From Cydia pomonella (lineage: Eukaryota > Arthropoda > Insecta > Lepidoptera > Tortricidae), in the NCBI RefSeq assembly GCF_033807575.1, contig NC_084717.1, positions 5,643,692-5,707,691 on the forward strand: a stretch of 64,000 nt of DNA. Direction: 5' to 3'. Shown piece after piece: positions 34,466-45,950 of the stretch. The position numbers and the translations under genes were made by a program. The number at the start of each line of letters is the position of its first letter. Position 1 is the stretch's first letter. A model generated the notes under the pieces. That model was not told the DNA's origin. It saw only the letters and a list, made by a program, of their open reading frames with translations, and did no database searches.

Positions 34466-35306
34466 TTTTCATAGCCGTCAGGCCGTCACAGACAGTAGGT
34501 CCAGAGTTCCAGACAGTAATGTAAAATTGTGTATGATTTATAATATCCGTTCAAAATAAAATATGGTCTAGGTGCTGCGAATGTATCAATATCCAGAATT
34601 ACGTTCCCATAACGTCACGTTTACTTTACAACAGGCATCCTCCAACTAATTGCATAAATCTCGCTTGATTCAGCTGGACTTTCCCCCGAACCATAAGTGT
34701 TACATATCCCCTCTGCCATCAAAAACTTGTTAATTAAAATCGCTATCGAAAATTCGTCATTCAATCACATGTCATCGGCTGCTGTCATTTAACACATACG
34801 TTAATTGGCCACTAGTTTGCTCAGGCATAGACCCGCAACCATGTTTACTATTAGCAGAGCAAATGTTGCCAAGAAACGATTTGCGTCAGTTGTTACGTGT
34901 TGCCACTTTTTAGCGGCTCGATGCGAACTAGCTTAACATCTTTTGCAAATTTGTTTTTGCTGAAATGTGATGACTGGTCAATTACTGTTAAATGTGCTTT
35001 CAGAACCTTTTTGTGCTTTTACGGTTACATGCACGTGTATATAACTGTTGCTGAATCTTCTTAAAGGTATTAAAACAGCATGCGATATTTATGTTTTTTC
35101 TTGGGTATTTATAGGTGTCCGTTTCAGTAGCGTAGAGTCAATAATAAAAGCCTACAAAATATTGCCCAGTTTCTTTCTATATCTTTGCCAATTGACGCCA
35201 GTTGACTGTGAGGGTAATGACGATCTTTCAAGTCCATCATTAGAACTTTATCGGCGCTACATTGCGTTACAATTGCAGTGGCACTGCCTCACATAGCTAA
35301 ACTGTG
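34466..35306. other. no gene seen
   Basis: AT-rich; the 82-codon frame at 35048-35296 starts without ATG and has no motif. It may include the degraded body of the LINE that follows. Confidence 0.4.
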
Positions 35307-35480
35307 CCTGCGGTATTTCCGGACCGATACGACTTTCAGACCTTCAAGAATAGAGCGTACTCCCATCTTAAATGTCGGCAATGTACTTACAACCCCTCTG
35401 GTGTAATCGCTTACCGTCTGCTCTTTTTCCTCATATATCATAAAATAAGTTAAATAAACGTTTCATCGTCATCATACGAG
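35307..35480 (+). pseudogene. Jockey-like LINE ORF2 C-terminus and 3' tail
   Basis: The plus frame from 35307 reads PAVFPDRYDFQTFKNRAYSH then LKCRQCTYNPSGV. This matches the end of a LINE ORF2 I know from lepidopteran genomes (LPAVFPNRYDL..FK.R...L). It is followed by CGCTTACCGTCTGCTC and an AATAAACGTTTCATCGTC tail. The reverse transcriptase body is absent or unrecognisable upstream, so this is a 5'-truncated dead copy. Confidence 0.6.
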
Positions 35481-35499
35481 TACATTCATTAAAAGCAAG

Positions 35500-35646
35500 T
35501 CAGTCAGTGGTGCGGTTTCCATGTCTCTCTCTGTCCTTTATGTATACCTTTGTCGTTTCTTTGACTGCCTGATACGACACGACGTTTTCTTTTACTTGGT
35601 TAATATAAGTCTTCTTGGCTGCTTTCTCTTCCTCTTTTCCCTCTAT
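35500..35646 (-). pseudogene. RTE-like LINE ORF2 C-terminus
   Basis: The minus frame reads VIEGKEEEKAAKKTYINQVK then ENVVSYQAVKETTKVYIKDR. RTE-type LINE ORF2 proteins end ..EGKRGRGRPKTTYI.QIKEKVNVVSYQ..KE.A.DRE.WR... (recall). The KRGR part lies in another frame just upstream (RGKRGRESSQEDLY), showing a frameshift. It abuts the opposite-strand LINE tail at 35480, tail to tail. Confidence 0.6.
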
Positions 35647-35660
35647 AACCGTCATGTCGA

Positions 35661-36338
35661 AACAAAAACCACCACCAGTCCAATCCGCCCCTGCCTCGGA
35701 CACGCTCCGCACAGCAATGACGTAGCGCTGCTACGTTTTGTGACTGCCAAGCGGCGCGCACAGCGCATACTGATGAGCGCCGAGCGCCGTACGTGCGCGC
35801 CGTGCGCCGCATACCGATGAGCAGTGATCAACGGCCTACCGGACTTGAGATATTCGCAATTGATTATGATTTGTGACTTTTGATTTCGGTTATGGAATGC
35901 TTTGTTTGGAGAGCTGTTATACCAGTTAATTGGCGTGTCATCAGTATCGGTACGATATGGTGTACCTCCACACCAACCTCCTAAGCTTCACCGATTGCGC
36001 GCCAAGGAGTCAGGAATAAACCTTAGGTGTATAATCGATTAGGTCTCGCATCAAGAGACATCTCCTTTTCCGCTGCCTCAAAGATTATAGGCCATATAGT
36101 CCTGGTAGATAGTTCTTCGCCATCTTTTGGTAGATAGTTCTTTGTGAGATCCATAATGAGCTGTTAGAATAATCGTATTGTTTCACAACGTAAACCTAAT
36201 AAAATTGGGCTAAAGAATAACTGCATTCCTCTGCACCTGGTTTAGTCTCACTTAAATAAAATCGTTCACTTTTTCTTACATCGGCTATGGCCCCGCTGCA
36301 GAAATTTGAAAGATAGCGCTGCAGTACGAGTAACACAT
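35661..36338. other. GC-rich patch, no gene
   Basis: 35690-35820 is GC-rich (GCGCCGAGCGCCGTACGTGC) with frames open on both strands and no motif. Two direct TGGTAGATAGTTCTT units lie at about 36103 and 36130. Confidence 0.4.
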
Positions 36339-36474
36339 CGTCAGGTGACAAGCAAAACTCACGAAGTACCACTACAAGTTTATAGCCATAAAGAACCATA
36401 TTACTTCTAAAATAAGATTAATTTTTGTTTAATTATCTTTTAGTAATTAGTGAGTTTTGCTTGTCACCTTACGA
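36339..36474. mobile_element. short TIR element, GGTGACAAGCAAAACTCAC ends
   Basis: CAGGTGACAAGCAAAACTCA at 36341 is inverted at 36450-36470 (GTGAGTTTTGCTTGTCACCT). The 136-bp unit has no palindrome inside. These ends recur in lepidopteran genomes (recall). The ORF across the left end is incidental. Confidence 0.55.
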
Positions 36475-37441
36475 CATGCTAATTATGTCATGTGAACGTG
36501 ACGCAAAACAAAATAAAACACTTAAATCCTCGGCAAAGTTCTAACCATTTTATCTAATCGTACGGATAATTGCTACATGGCAACACCGTTGCTTAATATC
36601 GTGAATCTGATAAACACAATTTCGGTTATCAGCGAAATGTTTATCAGCTAACAAATAAAAGCTAATCATAAAAGTTGACACATTTTATTAAGTTTTGACG
36701 GACTCTGAAAGGCTTAGAAATAAATTAAAAATGGACAAATTCACTGTCTCGGGCGAGACTGAAATGCTTTGAGATTGAAATGATAATGGAATACTTAATT
36801 GAAAACAGTTACTTAAGTTAATTGTCTAAGAGTTACTATAAAGCAAAGCTAAATCATGTCCTTTGGATCTAAATCCAATTTAGTATTAATTCCCAACCCC
36901 GATACTCGTTAATTTTGAAATTAGATTTAAAATTCCTTTAAAAACTACCTACCAAAGATCTCAAATTTCTCAAATAGGTAGTTACATTTATGCCCAATTC
37001 GCTTGTTGTGCGTGTCTGCCAGTAAATACGTGTTGTTAGTATAACTACTACTAATCCAAACGTAAAAGCGCTGCTATAACGTTGTTATTAAAATTAAAAC
37101 TCCAATAAACACCAACACCAAATGTAATAACAAAAAACCCTTGACAAAGAACAGTTAAATAGGCAGGTGAAATCTTCCACATTGACCCTATTCCCACGGT
37201 AAGCAAAAAAATTTACCTGGCAATGCCAATGCCACCCCTACTTATGCCTTCCTGACCTTGGGGACAACTGGCGGCAGATGACAGTCTTTGGGATTGTACC
37301 GGAAAGGGCTTAAAAGAAGGGGTCGTCAGACGAGACTTGTTATACTTGTTTTAGTTGTTTTCCTTGAAAGATAAATTGTTGGTCTTAAGATTTGAAAGCC
37401 TATTTCTCATTTCTATTAAGTACCCACTTACTCGTATAATA
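36475..37441. other. no gene seen
   Basis: Plain AT-rich sequence, no supported feature. Confidence 0.5.
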
Positions 37442-38375
37442 CAACGTGTCCCAAAACTCAACGATAAGCCGGCACCAGAGGATGGAGCTGCTTATGATTA
37501 GTCGAGAAAAAATAAGGAAAAAAATATATCTCAATTATTTTAGAAATTACAGAAAAAAAATGAAATTCATTGAAAATCGACATCCCTAATGGTATTTTTA
37601 ACGACCATGTCTACAAATATTCAAATATTACTGTTTTTTATTTTGTTTTTGGAAACTTCAGTAGCCCTGCTATCTAACACAGTTCTTAAAAATACCAAAA
37701 TACATGTAGTTTTTACACAAAAAATAATCAAAATTCATTTTGTCCCTACAGTTTTGAAAGATTGTTTCTTACAGTCCACTTTCAATCATCATGGTGTAAA
37801 AAAATAGTATCGACACCACTATGGCAATTATTTTCAAAAGTTGACGCAACTAACCAAGATTCCAAAATGGTATAATACTTTAGGAAACCTAGTCACAAAA
37901 AAAACAACGAATTTTTAAACAAGAATCGACATTATTTAATGTTGGCGGTAATCACTTTTACTGTATCCAAAAAAGGATTTTTGAAAATAATTGCCATAGT
38001 GGTGTCGATACTATTTTTTTACACCATGATGATTGAAAGTGGACTGTAAGAAAAAATCTTTCAAAATTGTAGGGACAAAATGAATTTTGATTATTTTTTG
38101 TGTAAAAACTACATGTATTATGGTATTTTTAAGAACTGTGTTAGATAGCAGGGCTACTTAAGTTTCCAAAAACAAAAAAAAAAACAGTAATATTTGAATA
38201 TTTGTGACATGGTCGTTAAAAATACCATTAGGGATGTCGATTTTCGATGAATTTCATTTTTTTTCTGTAATTTCTAAAATAATTGAGATATATTTTTTTC
38301 CTTATTTTTTCTCGACTAATCATAAGCAGCTCCATCCTCTGGTGCCGGCTTATCGTTGAGTTTTGGGACACGTTG
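37442..38375 (-). mobile_element. 934-bp foldback derivative of the 60951-63418 mariner-type element
   Basis: The ends are CAACGTGTCCCAAAACTCAA and its complement, flanked by TA. The left arm (37442 to about 37965) and right arm (about 37979-38375) are inverted copies almost meeting in the middle, with no transposase. Diagnostic differences show that the left arm resembles the right TIR of the 61-63 kb element (CATTGAAAATCG, CTTCAGTAGCCC, ATACCAAAATACATG). The right arm resembles its left TIR (CATCGAAAATCG, CTTAAGTAGCCC, ATACCATAATACATG). The copy therefore lies inverted. Its innermost part (GGCGGTAATCACTTTTACTG) is instead of the left-TIR type, so it is a mosaic. The 72-codon frame at 37589 is not a gene. 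Confidence 0.9.
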
Positions 38376-39545
38376 TATATTGTGAAATTATTAGTTTACA
38401 TAGTATTTGCTTATACATATTTGAAGTGTAATAAAATGCCGAATATAAAATGGTACATTTAAACAACTTGGTTTTAGTAGAATTAGAAATTTTGAAGATA
38501 AGAACTAGCTGTTGATCGACCCTCAAAATTTGTACTTTTTTAGTGGTTTATTCTAGTTATAACTTTGATCTCATAAAAGAGAGATAACTTTGTGCTTCTC
38601 ATAGGCCTCATAAGCCTTCAACTAATACTTACTCAAATACAAGGGAATCTTGCTATCGACCTTGGGGTGTTAATAATATACCTATTACCTTTACTTGAGT
38701 CAAAGTTTACACTTTCTGTATGTATAACCCTTTTATTAATAATTCTCTGCATTGTGCCCCGTTTTATACTGACTGAAGTACAACTGAGACTTTACACCGT
38801 TATAGGCTATAGTGTTTTAACAAAAAGAAGTATTATTGCGTGTGAAATATAATTGATTTTGGACATATTGGTTCTCGGAGATATTTAGTCATTGAACTTT
38901 AAATAAAACGTTATTTAAATGCATGTTTACTGTGAGTTTTGACACTTGAGTATCAAATGCCACCGCTAAGTACCTGTTAAGGAGTATTTGAGTACAATAC
39001 AATAGAGTCTGACCACGCTAAGTTTTCATACCAAGGGTTACGTCAATTGTGGGGCTTGTAGGGATATCTATACATTCTTACTGCCAAGTTTGTGAAAGCT
39101 TAGCGTGTCATATCAGTAGTTGGTTTATTATATAGAAAACTCGGAAAAACACAAAATCGTGATATGAGGTATATACATGTAAAAGTCAGGATAGCATCAA
39201 TCTTTTTTATCTTAATGCCTAACATTAAACCACCCTGTGTTTCATGTGCCATACAAACTGTTTGTAATTCACTACTTTCTCACACCAATCCGTCTGCCCT
39301 GCTAAATAATTTCCAACTGACGCAAGCATTGTTTATGCATCTTGCATTTATCTGTGACGCGTGAAGTGATGCAAGCGTAACGTAATCACCAAAGTGAGCC
39401 TTAATTGCATCAGTATAAGGTTTTGTAACATGTCACTGTGCCACCGTGTGAGTGACGAGGTGTTATCGGGTCTTGGCAGTGATTGTTAAGGCATTGTCCT
39501 GGCGGAGCGACGAACGCGCAGCAACAAAGAAAGACACAAACTGTC
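38376..39545. other. no gene; one hydrophobic frame
   Basis: A plus frame at 38592-38852 is very hydrophobic (LLPLLESKFTLSVCITLLLI) and follows an acceptor-like TTGTGCTTCTCATAG at about 38603. It has no ATG, no partner exon and no family I recognise, so I do not call it a gene. The rest is AT-rich. Confidence 0.3.
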
Positions 39546-39687
39546 AATAATCCTTTACCATCGTATTTTCACGGAAACGCACGAACGCGTTATGCTATTT
39601 CAGTCAGTCTTGGTAAAAAAAGTACTGAGATTGACTGAAGTAGGATGACAAATAGTCTCCGAGAAAATACGACGGTAAAGGATTATT
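39546..39687. mobile_element. MITE, AATAATCCTTTACC ends
   Basis: AATAATCCTTTACCATCGTA (39546) is inverted as TACGACGGTAAAGGATTATT (ending 39687), with TTTTC.CGGA beyond. The interior AACGCACGAACGCGTTATGC and GACTGAAGTAGGA are those of a lepidopteran MITE I have seen repeatedly. It is noncoding, 142 bp. Confidence 0.7.
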
Positions 39688-39724
39688 CACTACATCTGTA
39701 CGTACATAATTTTACAATAAGTTT

Positions 39725-40045
39725 TTGGCAAAAATTTCATTTTTGGTACAAGCTTTTATCGCTGACTGTACTTTTCTTTCCACAAGTAACTAATACTCAT
39801 CGAGACAATTCTAAAAACCCCAAACACAATTAGGTTACGTTGTTTTATCACAGAGTTCCTATGGCCACCTCCTGTCTCCATCATCAGATCATCTCAATGG
39901 TACCATAATATTGCATTGTCACCCGACTTACATATGTATGCAAATTTTCAGCTTCATCGGAAACCGGGAAGTGGGTCAAATTTACTTGCAAGATTTGATT
40001 ACAAACAGACAACGGTCAGGTGAAAGTAAATAAAAGATTGTAAAA
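39725..40045 (+). mobile_element. four-copy dispersed repeat, copy at 39.7 kb
   Basis: The order is TTTGGCAAAAATTTCATTTT, TACAAGCTTTTATCGCTGAC, CTTTCCACAAG, CTCATCGAGACAATTCTAAA, TCACAGAGTTCCTATGG, CACCCGACTTACATATGTAT, GGAAACCGGGAAGTGGG and a GTAAATAAAAGATTGTAAAA tail. It is the most complete copy and carries the uninterrupted TGGTACCATAATATTGC site into which a MITE inserted at 52516. Confidence 0.75.
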
Positions 40046-41394
40046 ATAAAGTATAGGTGGCGTAAAACGTAGCACGTTTATCTTATAAATTCATAAGTCA
40101 GCATGCCAGTGCTACCAAAACCACCCAACTAGTCCAAAAGCTCCCATCTATCGTCCAAAATTAACTCTAATATCTACGTTCAGATTTGCTTATTAGTCTT
40201 ATTATTTGAAAGTCGATGTTTTAAGGCAAAATCTTGGACAATACCAAAACGAAGATAGGCATTGATTCTTAATTACTTATTAAACTTGTTGACCATAGTT
40301 GTAGTACTGAACTATAGTTGGGTGGCTTCACGGTATACAATATCATTCTACTCGGCACAGGCCTTTTCTTGCTTATAGGGATTGGGCTTAGTTAGTCCCA
40401 TCACGCTAGCCCATGTTAGGTAGATGCATGGTAGATGTCTACACGACACAGGATTAGAATTAAAGAACTTTTTTATTATTATTTACATCACAAAATCATA
40501 TCTTGTCTTTGTGGAAGTGATTGAACCTTTACATTCTAAGATTTGGGCAATTCATCAAAGATTACAGTACGTTGGCCTTTACGTATGACGGGCATATTTT
40601 CGTGCACAAATTAAGGTGAGTGCTGCGCTTATTCGACAGGTGAGCGATAGTGTGATGGCCTCGATGTGAAGAGCCCAGCATGTTTTCTCATGATGACGTC
40701 AACTTAGTCACGATCACGACAGCCATTTAAAATCGACATCAAGATCAACAATCAAGGTTGTGATGACTTCTGATTGCAATTCAAACAGATACAAAATGAG
40801 CTATGTTCGAAAACACGCAATGTAACTAACTGTAAACCGAAAGAGAATGAAAAGCGTAAATAACCAAGTATGTTGTTTTTGTATTGTCTGTTTAGGTTTT
40901 TTAATATTGTTATGAAGTCCGTAAGCGTTACCAATTCTTGACGTTATCTTTGTAATGTTTCTTTGAAATTGTCGATCAGTTCTTGGAAACCTTGTCAAAT
41001 TATTAGTAAAACTGCTTTGTTTATGTTAGTACATTCCTTTTTGATGTTTTCGTGCAGTATTTAATTGTTATTCTTACATTTGATTCCGTAATTTACCTTA
41101 CCAGCTTACCTACTCTTTGTATATTTTGCCTTAATCATCATCATCAAAATATATGATGCTTGGTACATTCTCATTATCTACACCAATTTAAAATCAATCA
41201 CTTTCATGTGCTGTGGATGAGACTTAGATGGTTTCCTAGGCTTCCAGATTATCTTGTAATTCCAATGTCTTCATTTCAAGTGCGTCCTTCCTCTAGTAAT
41301 AGTCTAGTTTATCTAAGTAGTCATGTGTAAGTGTCATGTGTAGTTGACATGTAATGTAATGTTCGAGCAATAGTAGGTATGAGGTAATCTTTTT
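40046..41394. other. no gene seen
   Basis: Two overlapping minus frames (40752-40998) without motifs; otherwise nothing. Confidence 0.45.
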
Positions 41395-41590
41395 TCATGA
41401 TAAGTGATTACATTCAAATTCAAACAATTGAACTGTAAGTAGGCCTCAAGGGCTCTTTTACAAGTCAATACAACATTTATAGTAACAACATACATATATA
41501 ATGATATTAGTGATATATAAATTCATAGCAAATTTATTAATACAACCTGGAAAAAATTACATTATATAAATCTGAAAGTGTTTCTTGTCA
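41395..41590. repeat. possible dispersed repeat with GGGCTCTTTTACAAGTC
   Basis: ATTCAAATTCAAAC, GTAAGTAGGCCTCAAGGGCT and CTTTTACAAGTCAATACAAC resemble a lepidopteran interspersed repeat I know only loosely. No terminal structure is seen. Confidence 0.3.
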
Positions 41591-43355
41591 TTTCCGACGA
41601 ATATTGTAAAACAGAGTTAGATAGTATACTCGTATAGGCAGCACAGACGCCGTTAGGCTGACATACGGCCGGCGACCACGTGACACGGTTTCGCGCAAAC
41701 AACTCAAACAAGGATGTTGGCTCAGGTGCGGTTTACGCAATGTACCTCCATATTTGCCACTATACAGTAGGTGCACTCTTTTTCCTTTCATATGGAAATT
41801 AAGTACGATGTAGTAAACAGGAGTATAGTGGGGTTTCTTAAAAAGTGCCACGTTCACGTTACATAGCGACAGTCGATAGTGATAGTCAGGCCAAGATAAC
41901 TCTGCAGTGGTTTTGATAGCACAGACTGAAAGTGTTATTTTAACGTCTAACTTCTATGAAATTATGATGTTTCAAATAATACTTGCACAGTATATCAAAA
42001 TCACAGAGTTAAGCTTGATCTGACTCTGGTGATTTAATTAGTAATAAATACACTAACACAGAATTAAAAAAATGTGTCGTGACTGAAGCCTCATGATAAA
42101 TGATTTGATGAGATCCAAGGGTTATTGGGATAAGTAAGTCAATTACCTAGGGGTCTAGTAAGTATATTTCTAGTAAGCACTATTTCGGCATCTAAAATGT
42201 TCGAAAGAAACAGAGAGAAGTATAAAAAGCGCTAGGTATGTTTTCTAACTTATGATCGCCAAAAGTGATACGTTCTGCCTTTGAAGATAACTACTGTATT
42301 AGCGGTAGTTGGCGAACCACTTCACTGTCAAAAGGTAGTTTATTGCAGAAAAGGTCTGCACTCTGCGGACAGCCAAGTGTTTTTGCCCTTCTGATGTCAA
42401 CTCCATCAATCTAATCAATCTTAAGAGCCGACCTACTGGAGTAAGTGCCTGTGCGCCACTATGTCAACAAGAGAACATACCACAGTAGTTTATTGTGGAG
42501 GAGGTGACTCAGCACCAGTGAGTAGTTGTAGTTACCGTTTGGAAACGCTTCTGAAACGAAAACACTGAGTTGATGCAACGTTTTGAGTCAACGCAAGTGC
42601 TTGGGCCGGTGTTTACTTTATTCTACGCGTGCAGCTTTAATCATTGGATTCCTCTTAATTTTCAATCAATCAAGCGACACTCTGGAAGATGACTTTAATT
42701 TATAATAAAGAGCATTTTAACATCAGTCGACTTTTAGGCTTAACACGTAAGGAAGCTTCGATAGTCCAAACAATCTTATATGTATTTATAATCAGTAAAG
42801 GTGACGTTCAGATGGCTACTGCAGGCAGGTACATTACAGTTGCGACATTACTGCTACAGGTGACGAGACAACAATATGTCCTGATTTGTATAATTCTTAA
42901 TTTAATTCAGATTCGATTCATCAAAAATTTGCAAGTTTTCCCGAAATGAGATTGATTTCAATTCGAATTCACACTGTCGATGTAAGGATAAGAATATTGT
43001 CAGCTAAAAACAATACCCTTGTAACGGTTACTGAACTCATTTATTTTACAATCTCAAATCTAACATTACATCCCCATTTAAAAACCGGCCATAACTCTTC
43101 CGCCATAAAACGGCCCAAATTTCGGGAACAATAAAGTTAACTAAAAGTAAAAGTTGGTATCGTAAAATGTAAATTTGAACCGTTTATTAACCGTTATCCT
43201 TGGGTCACTTTGTCGGCTAGATGAGTTATGGTACGGGCGTGCGAGGTTCGCTCGGAATGTCGAACGAGGGATGAAGTGTAAGGTTTCGGCAGCCACTAGA
43301 ATTTATCATCGTTTGGCGATCTAAGTCTGAAGACCTCTGAGCGGGAGAGGTTTTT
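41591..43355. other. no gene seen
   Basis: Short frames at 41588-41857 (minus) and 42689-43134 (plus) have no motifs or gene context. No element ends were found. Confidence 0.4.
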
Positions 43356-43606
43356 CCATAGTGCAAAGAGTGGGGAAGTAGGTTATCTTCATACAAACGC
43401 ACCGCGCGCAGCTTGTATGTGTGCGCCATAGTATCTTTGCGTCGCCGCACGCACACTCAAACAAAATCTCGACCCGTCAGTGCGCCAGTCGGGGCTTTTG
43501 TTTGAGTGTGTGTGCGGTGACGTAAATATACTATGGCGCACACATACAAGCTGCGCGCGGTGCGTTTGTATGAAGATAACCTACTTCCCCACTCTTTGTA
43601 CTATGG
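43356..43606. mobile_element. 251-bp foldback with 111-bp GC-rich arms
   Basis: The arms 43356-43466 and 43496-43606 run CCATAGTGCAAAGAGTGGGG, TTCATACAAACGCACCGCGC, ATGTGTGCGCCATAGTAT, CACACTCAAACAAAA and pair with only a handful of mismatches around a 29-bp loop. The minus frame across the left arm is incidental. Near-perfect arms suggest recent formation or gene conversion. Confidence 0.8.
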
Positions 43607-44937
43607 TGTTTCCTTGAATTTGTGTAGAATCCATAATTCTCGTCTCTTCAGTAAGCAATAGATATACACAAGTTTAAAATGAGCGCATATACCTCACTAA
43701 ACTAAACTGTATTAATTTATTGTTATTATTGTCTAGGATGAAAATGTACACACTAGATTAAGTAATTACTTACATTGTACTAAATTATGTTAAATAAAGA
43801 GCTCATTAAAAAAATCCACCAAAACCAATTTAACATTGGCATCGTCTAAATAAAACAGTCCTATTTATAAGTCAATCCCTTGAAATAGAATCATGTACAA
43901 TTTAATGTATTCATTTAATGGCTTAATGCACTGGTCCAATGTTGATTATTATTGGCCTCACGTAACCGGGCTGTGAGATATTGAAGAGCATCCACTGGCA
44001 TACTACATTGATTCAATGACAAGACGCTGCTGCTGCTGCGCAGCTTAAAATAAGAAACATTCCTACATAGACTTCACTGGATTCAACTAACTGCCGTCTT
44101 TAAAGGTCACGTTGCGTTTATCTAACGTACCTACTGTTACTGAAGTCATTGTTAATACTCATAAATTAAGTGTACGAATGTCTTTTCATCACATTTTGTG
44201 ACGTTGTTTGTTGGTCAGTTGTTTTTTTTTAAATATATTTCCGGGTATATTTTTTGTACTTACGTTACCCACTACAATCGATACTACTGACAAAGCCTTT
44301 ATTTATTCTAAACGTACATTGTTATATTGTAACAAAACAGTAGTAACCATTTCTCCTATTTCTAGAAGCCATAAAACGTCAAACTTTCGCTTGTCCTTCG
44401 CTGTTGAACATTGTTTTCTGCGAGTTTTAAAAGGGAAAGGACGATCCGAAGATACAATCCAGATTTGTTTTATGACCGTATTCTGTAACTGTTAGCATTG
44501 ACACGCTTTCGTTATTTTTATTAGAGTTCCTTTCAAGAAGACAATGCTCAACGGCAGTTACTGCCTTGTCGTAAATAACATGGTTCATGGAAAACTTTGT
44601 GTTAGAAAACCTGGTTTATCGAGCAGTAGAAACATTGGCACTCAAGTTTATGTCACGTGACCATTTTTTCTGTCTCTTTCTATTTTAATGTTATCATGGA
44701 ACTTCGTAATAGAATAAGAATCGTTTGTTAACACATACAGGTAAACAAAAAAATAAAGTTACATATTAGACTGGACTAGGGAGTAGACCAAGTAAATTAA
44801 TTTAAAAAAAGCAAAAAACCAGACCGCTACATGTATTTTTGAAATGGTCTTTTCACTAGCTTTCTTTGATACAATTGTTACCTAAATTGCTAAGGCAACC
44901 CTCCTCCTTTTTTTTCATATAACGGGCGCCATTTTCT
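43607..44937. other. no gene seen
   Basis: A small CTGCTGCTGCTGCGCAGC tract lies near 44025. The 95-codon frame at 44208-44495 starts without ATG and has no motif. Confidence 0.45.
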
Positions 44938-45115
44938 AAATTTATATAGCCTATGTTATTACCACAAATTCTGACGAATTCAACGACAACTCACTTGTCA
45001 AAAACTGTCCAGCCGTTTGGGCTGTAGGGCGTGCCAAAGAAATGGACATACATACAAACATATTACGATCCAAATACATTACCCTCCTTCTGACGCAGTC
45101 GGGTAAAAATAGCTA
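44938..45115 (+). repeat. LINE-type tail ending GCAGTCGGGTAAAAA
   Basis: AACTGTCCAGCCGTTTGGGC, TGTAGGGCGTGCCAAAGAAA, GGACATACATACAAACATA and GACGCAGTCGGGTAAAAAT follow the order of a common lepidopteran non-LTR 3' region (recall). No coding part remains. Confidence 0.6.
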
Positions 45116-45190
45116 GGTTGTCTCTGTGATTCAACAACAACCTAAGGTTGAGTATGACTTAGTACAATTAGTAGACTCAGTACCTAGGTA

Positions 45191-45313
45191 CAGTCAGCGT
45201 CAAATACTTTGTAGCAACCAAAGTAGCCAAATAGTTCGGTACACCATATATTTAGTATGGTGTATCGTACTATTTGGCCACTTTGACTGCTACAAAGTAT
45301 TTGACGCTGACTG
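45191..45313. mobile_element. palindromic MITE, TA-CAGTCAGCGTCAAATAC family, copy 1
   Basis: The 123-bp hairpin, flanked by TA, starts CAGTCAGCGTCAAATACTTT and ends AAAGTATTTGACGCTGACTG. The inner arms share GCCAAATAGT.CGGTACACC around an ATATATTTAGTAT loop. Its twin of identical length is at 52516-52638. Confidence 0.85.
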
Positions 45314-45451
45314 TACCTACCCCAACTTAAGTTTTCGCGTCGTCATACTAGCCCTATAGAAAAATTGATACTTAATTACTTATGTTGGTGCACCGACTGT
45401 ACTAGTTGAATTATAATTTGTGTGGCAACAATCCAATAAAAAATTATGTTC

Positions 45452-45950
45452 AACATTGTCAGCTATTTTATTGTCCGCAAACTATTCATCATCTCTGTAT
45501 TTCAACAGTAGGTAAATTACATGCACAGTATCTAAAATCTTCAAGAGTAGCCGTGCATATGGCTCCCATACGATCATTCACGGCCAATTGTCAGCCACTT
45601 TATTGTCCGGAAACTATTCATCGCATTACGTTGTATTTCAACAGTCAATTGACAGTAAAATTTGGAAGATATTTAAAGAGAAGCCACGTCATTTTATTTT
45701 CCGGAAACTATTGATCATCCCTGTATTTCAGCAGTAGGTAAATTACATGCACAGTATCTAAAATCTTCAAGAGTAGCCATGCAAAACATCGCATGTATAT
45801 GTCTAAAAGTGGCTCCCATACGATCATTCACGGCCAATTGTCAGCCACTTTATTGTCCGGATACTATTCATCACATGACGTTGTATTTCAACAGTCAATT
45901 AGACAGTAAAATTTGGAAGATATTTAAAGAGAAGCCACGTAAAACGTCGC
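45452..45950. repeat. higher-order tandem repeat, two ~235-bp units
   Basis: Each unit contains half A (GTATTTCA.CAGTAGGTAAAT, TGCACAGTATCTAAAATCTT, GGCTCCCATACGATCATTCA) and half B (TCAGCCACTTTATTGTCCGG, TTCAACAGTCAATT, TTGGAAGATATTTAAAGAGA). The offset is 226 bp in the first part and 250 bp after a 24-bp insertion in unit 2. A and B also resemble each other (TCAGC.A.TTTATTGTCCG.A). Diverged pieces continue at about 46400-46527 (CCCACACGATCATTGACGGC). Frames across it share the repeat and are not genes. Confidence 0.8.

Noticed and set aside
38592..38852. Hydrophobic 86-codon frame as a membrane-protein exon or mitochondrial insert
   Set aside because: It has no ATG, no recognised family, no matching mitochondrial gene order, and only a single acceptor-like site.
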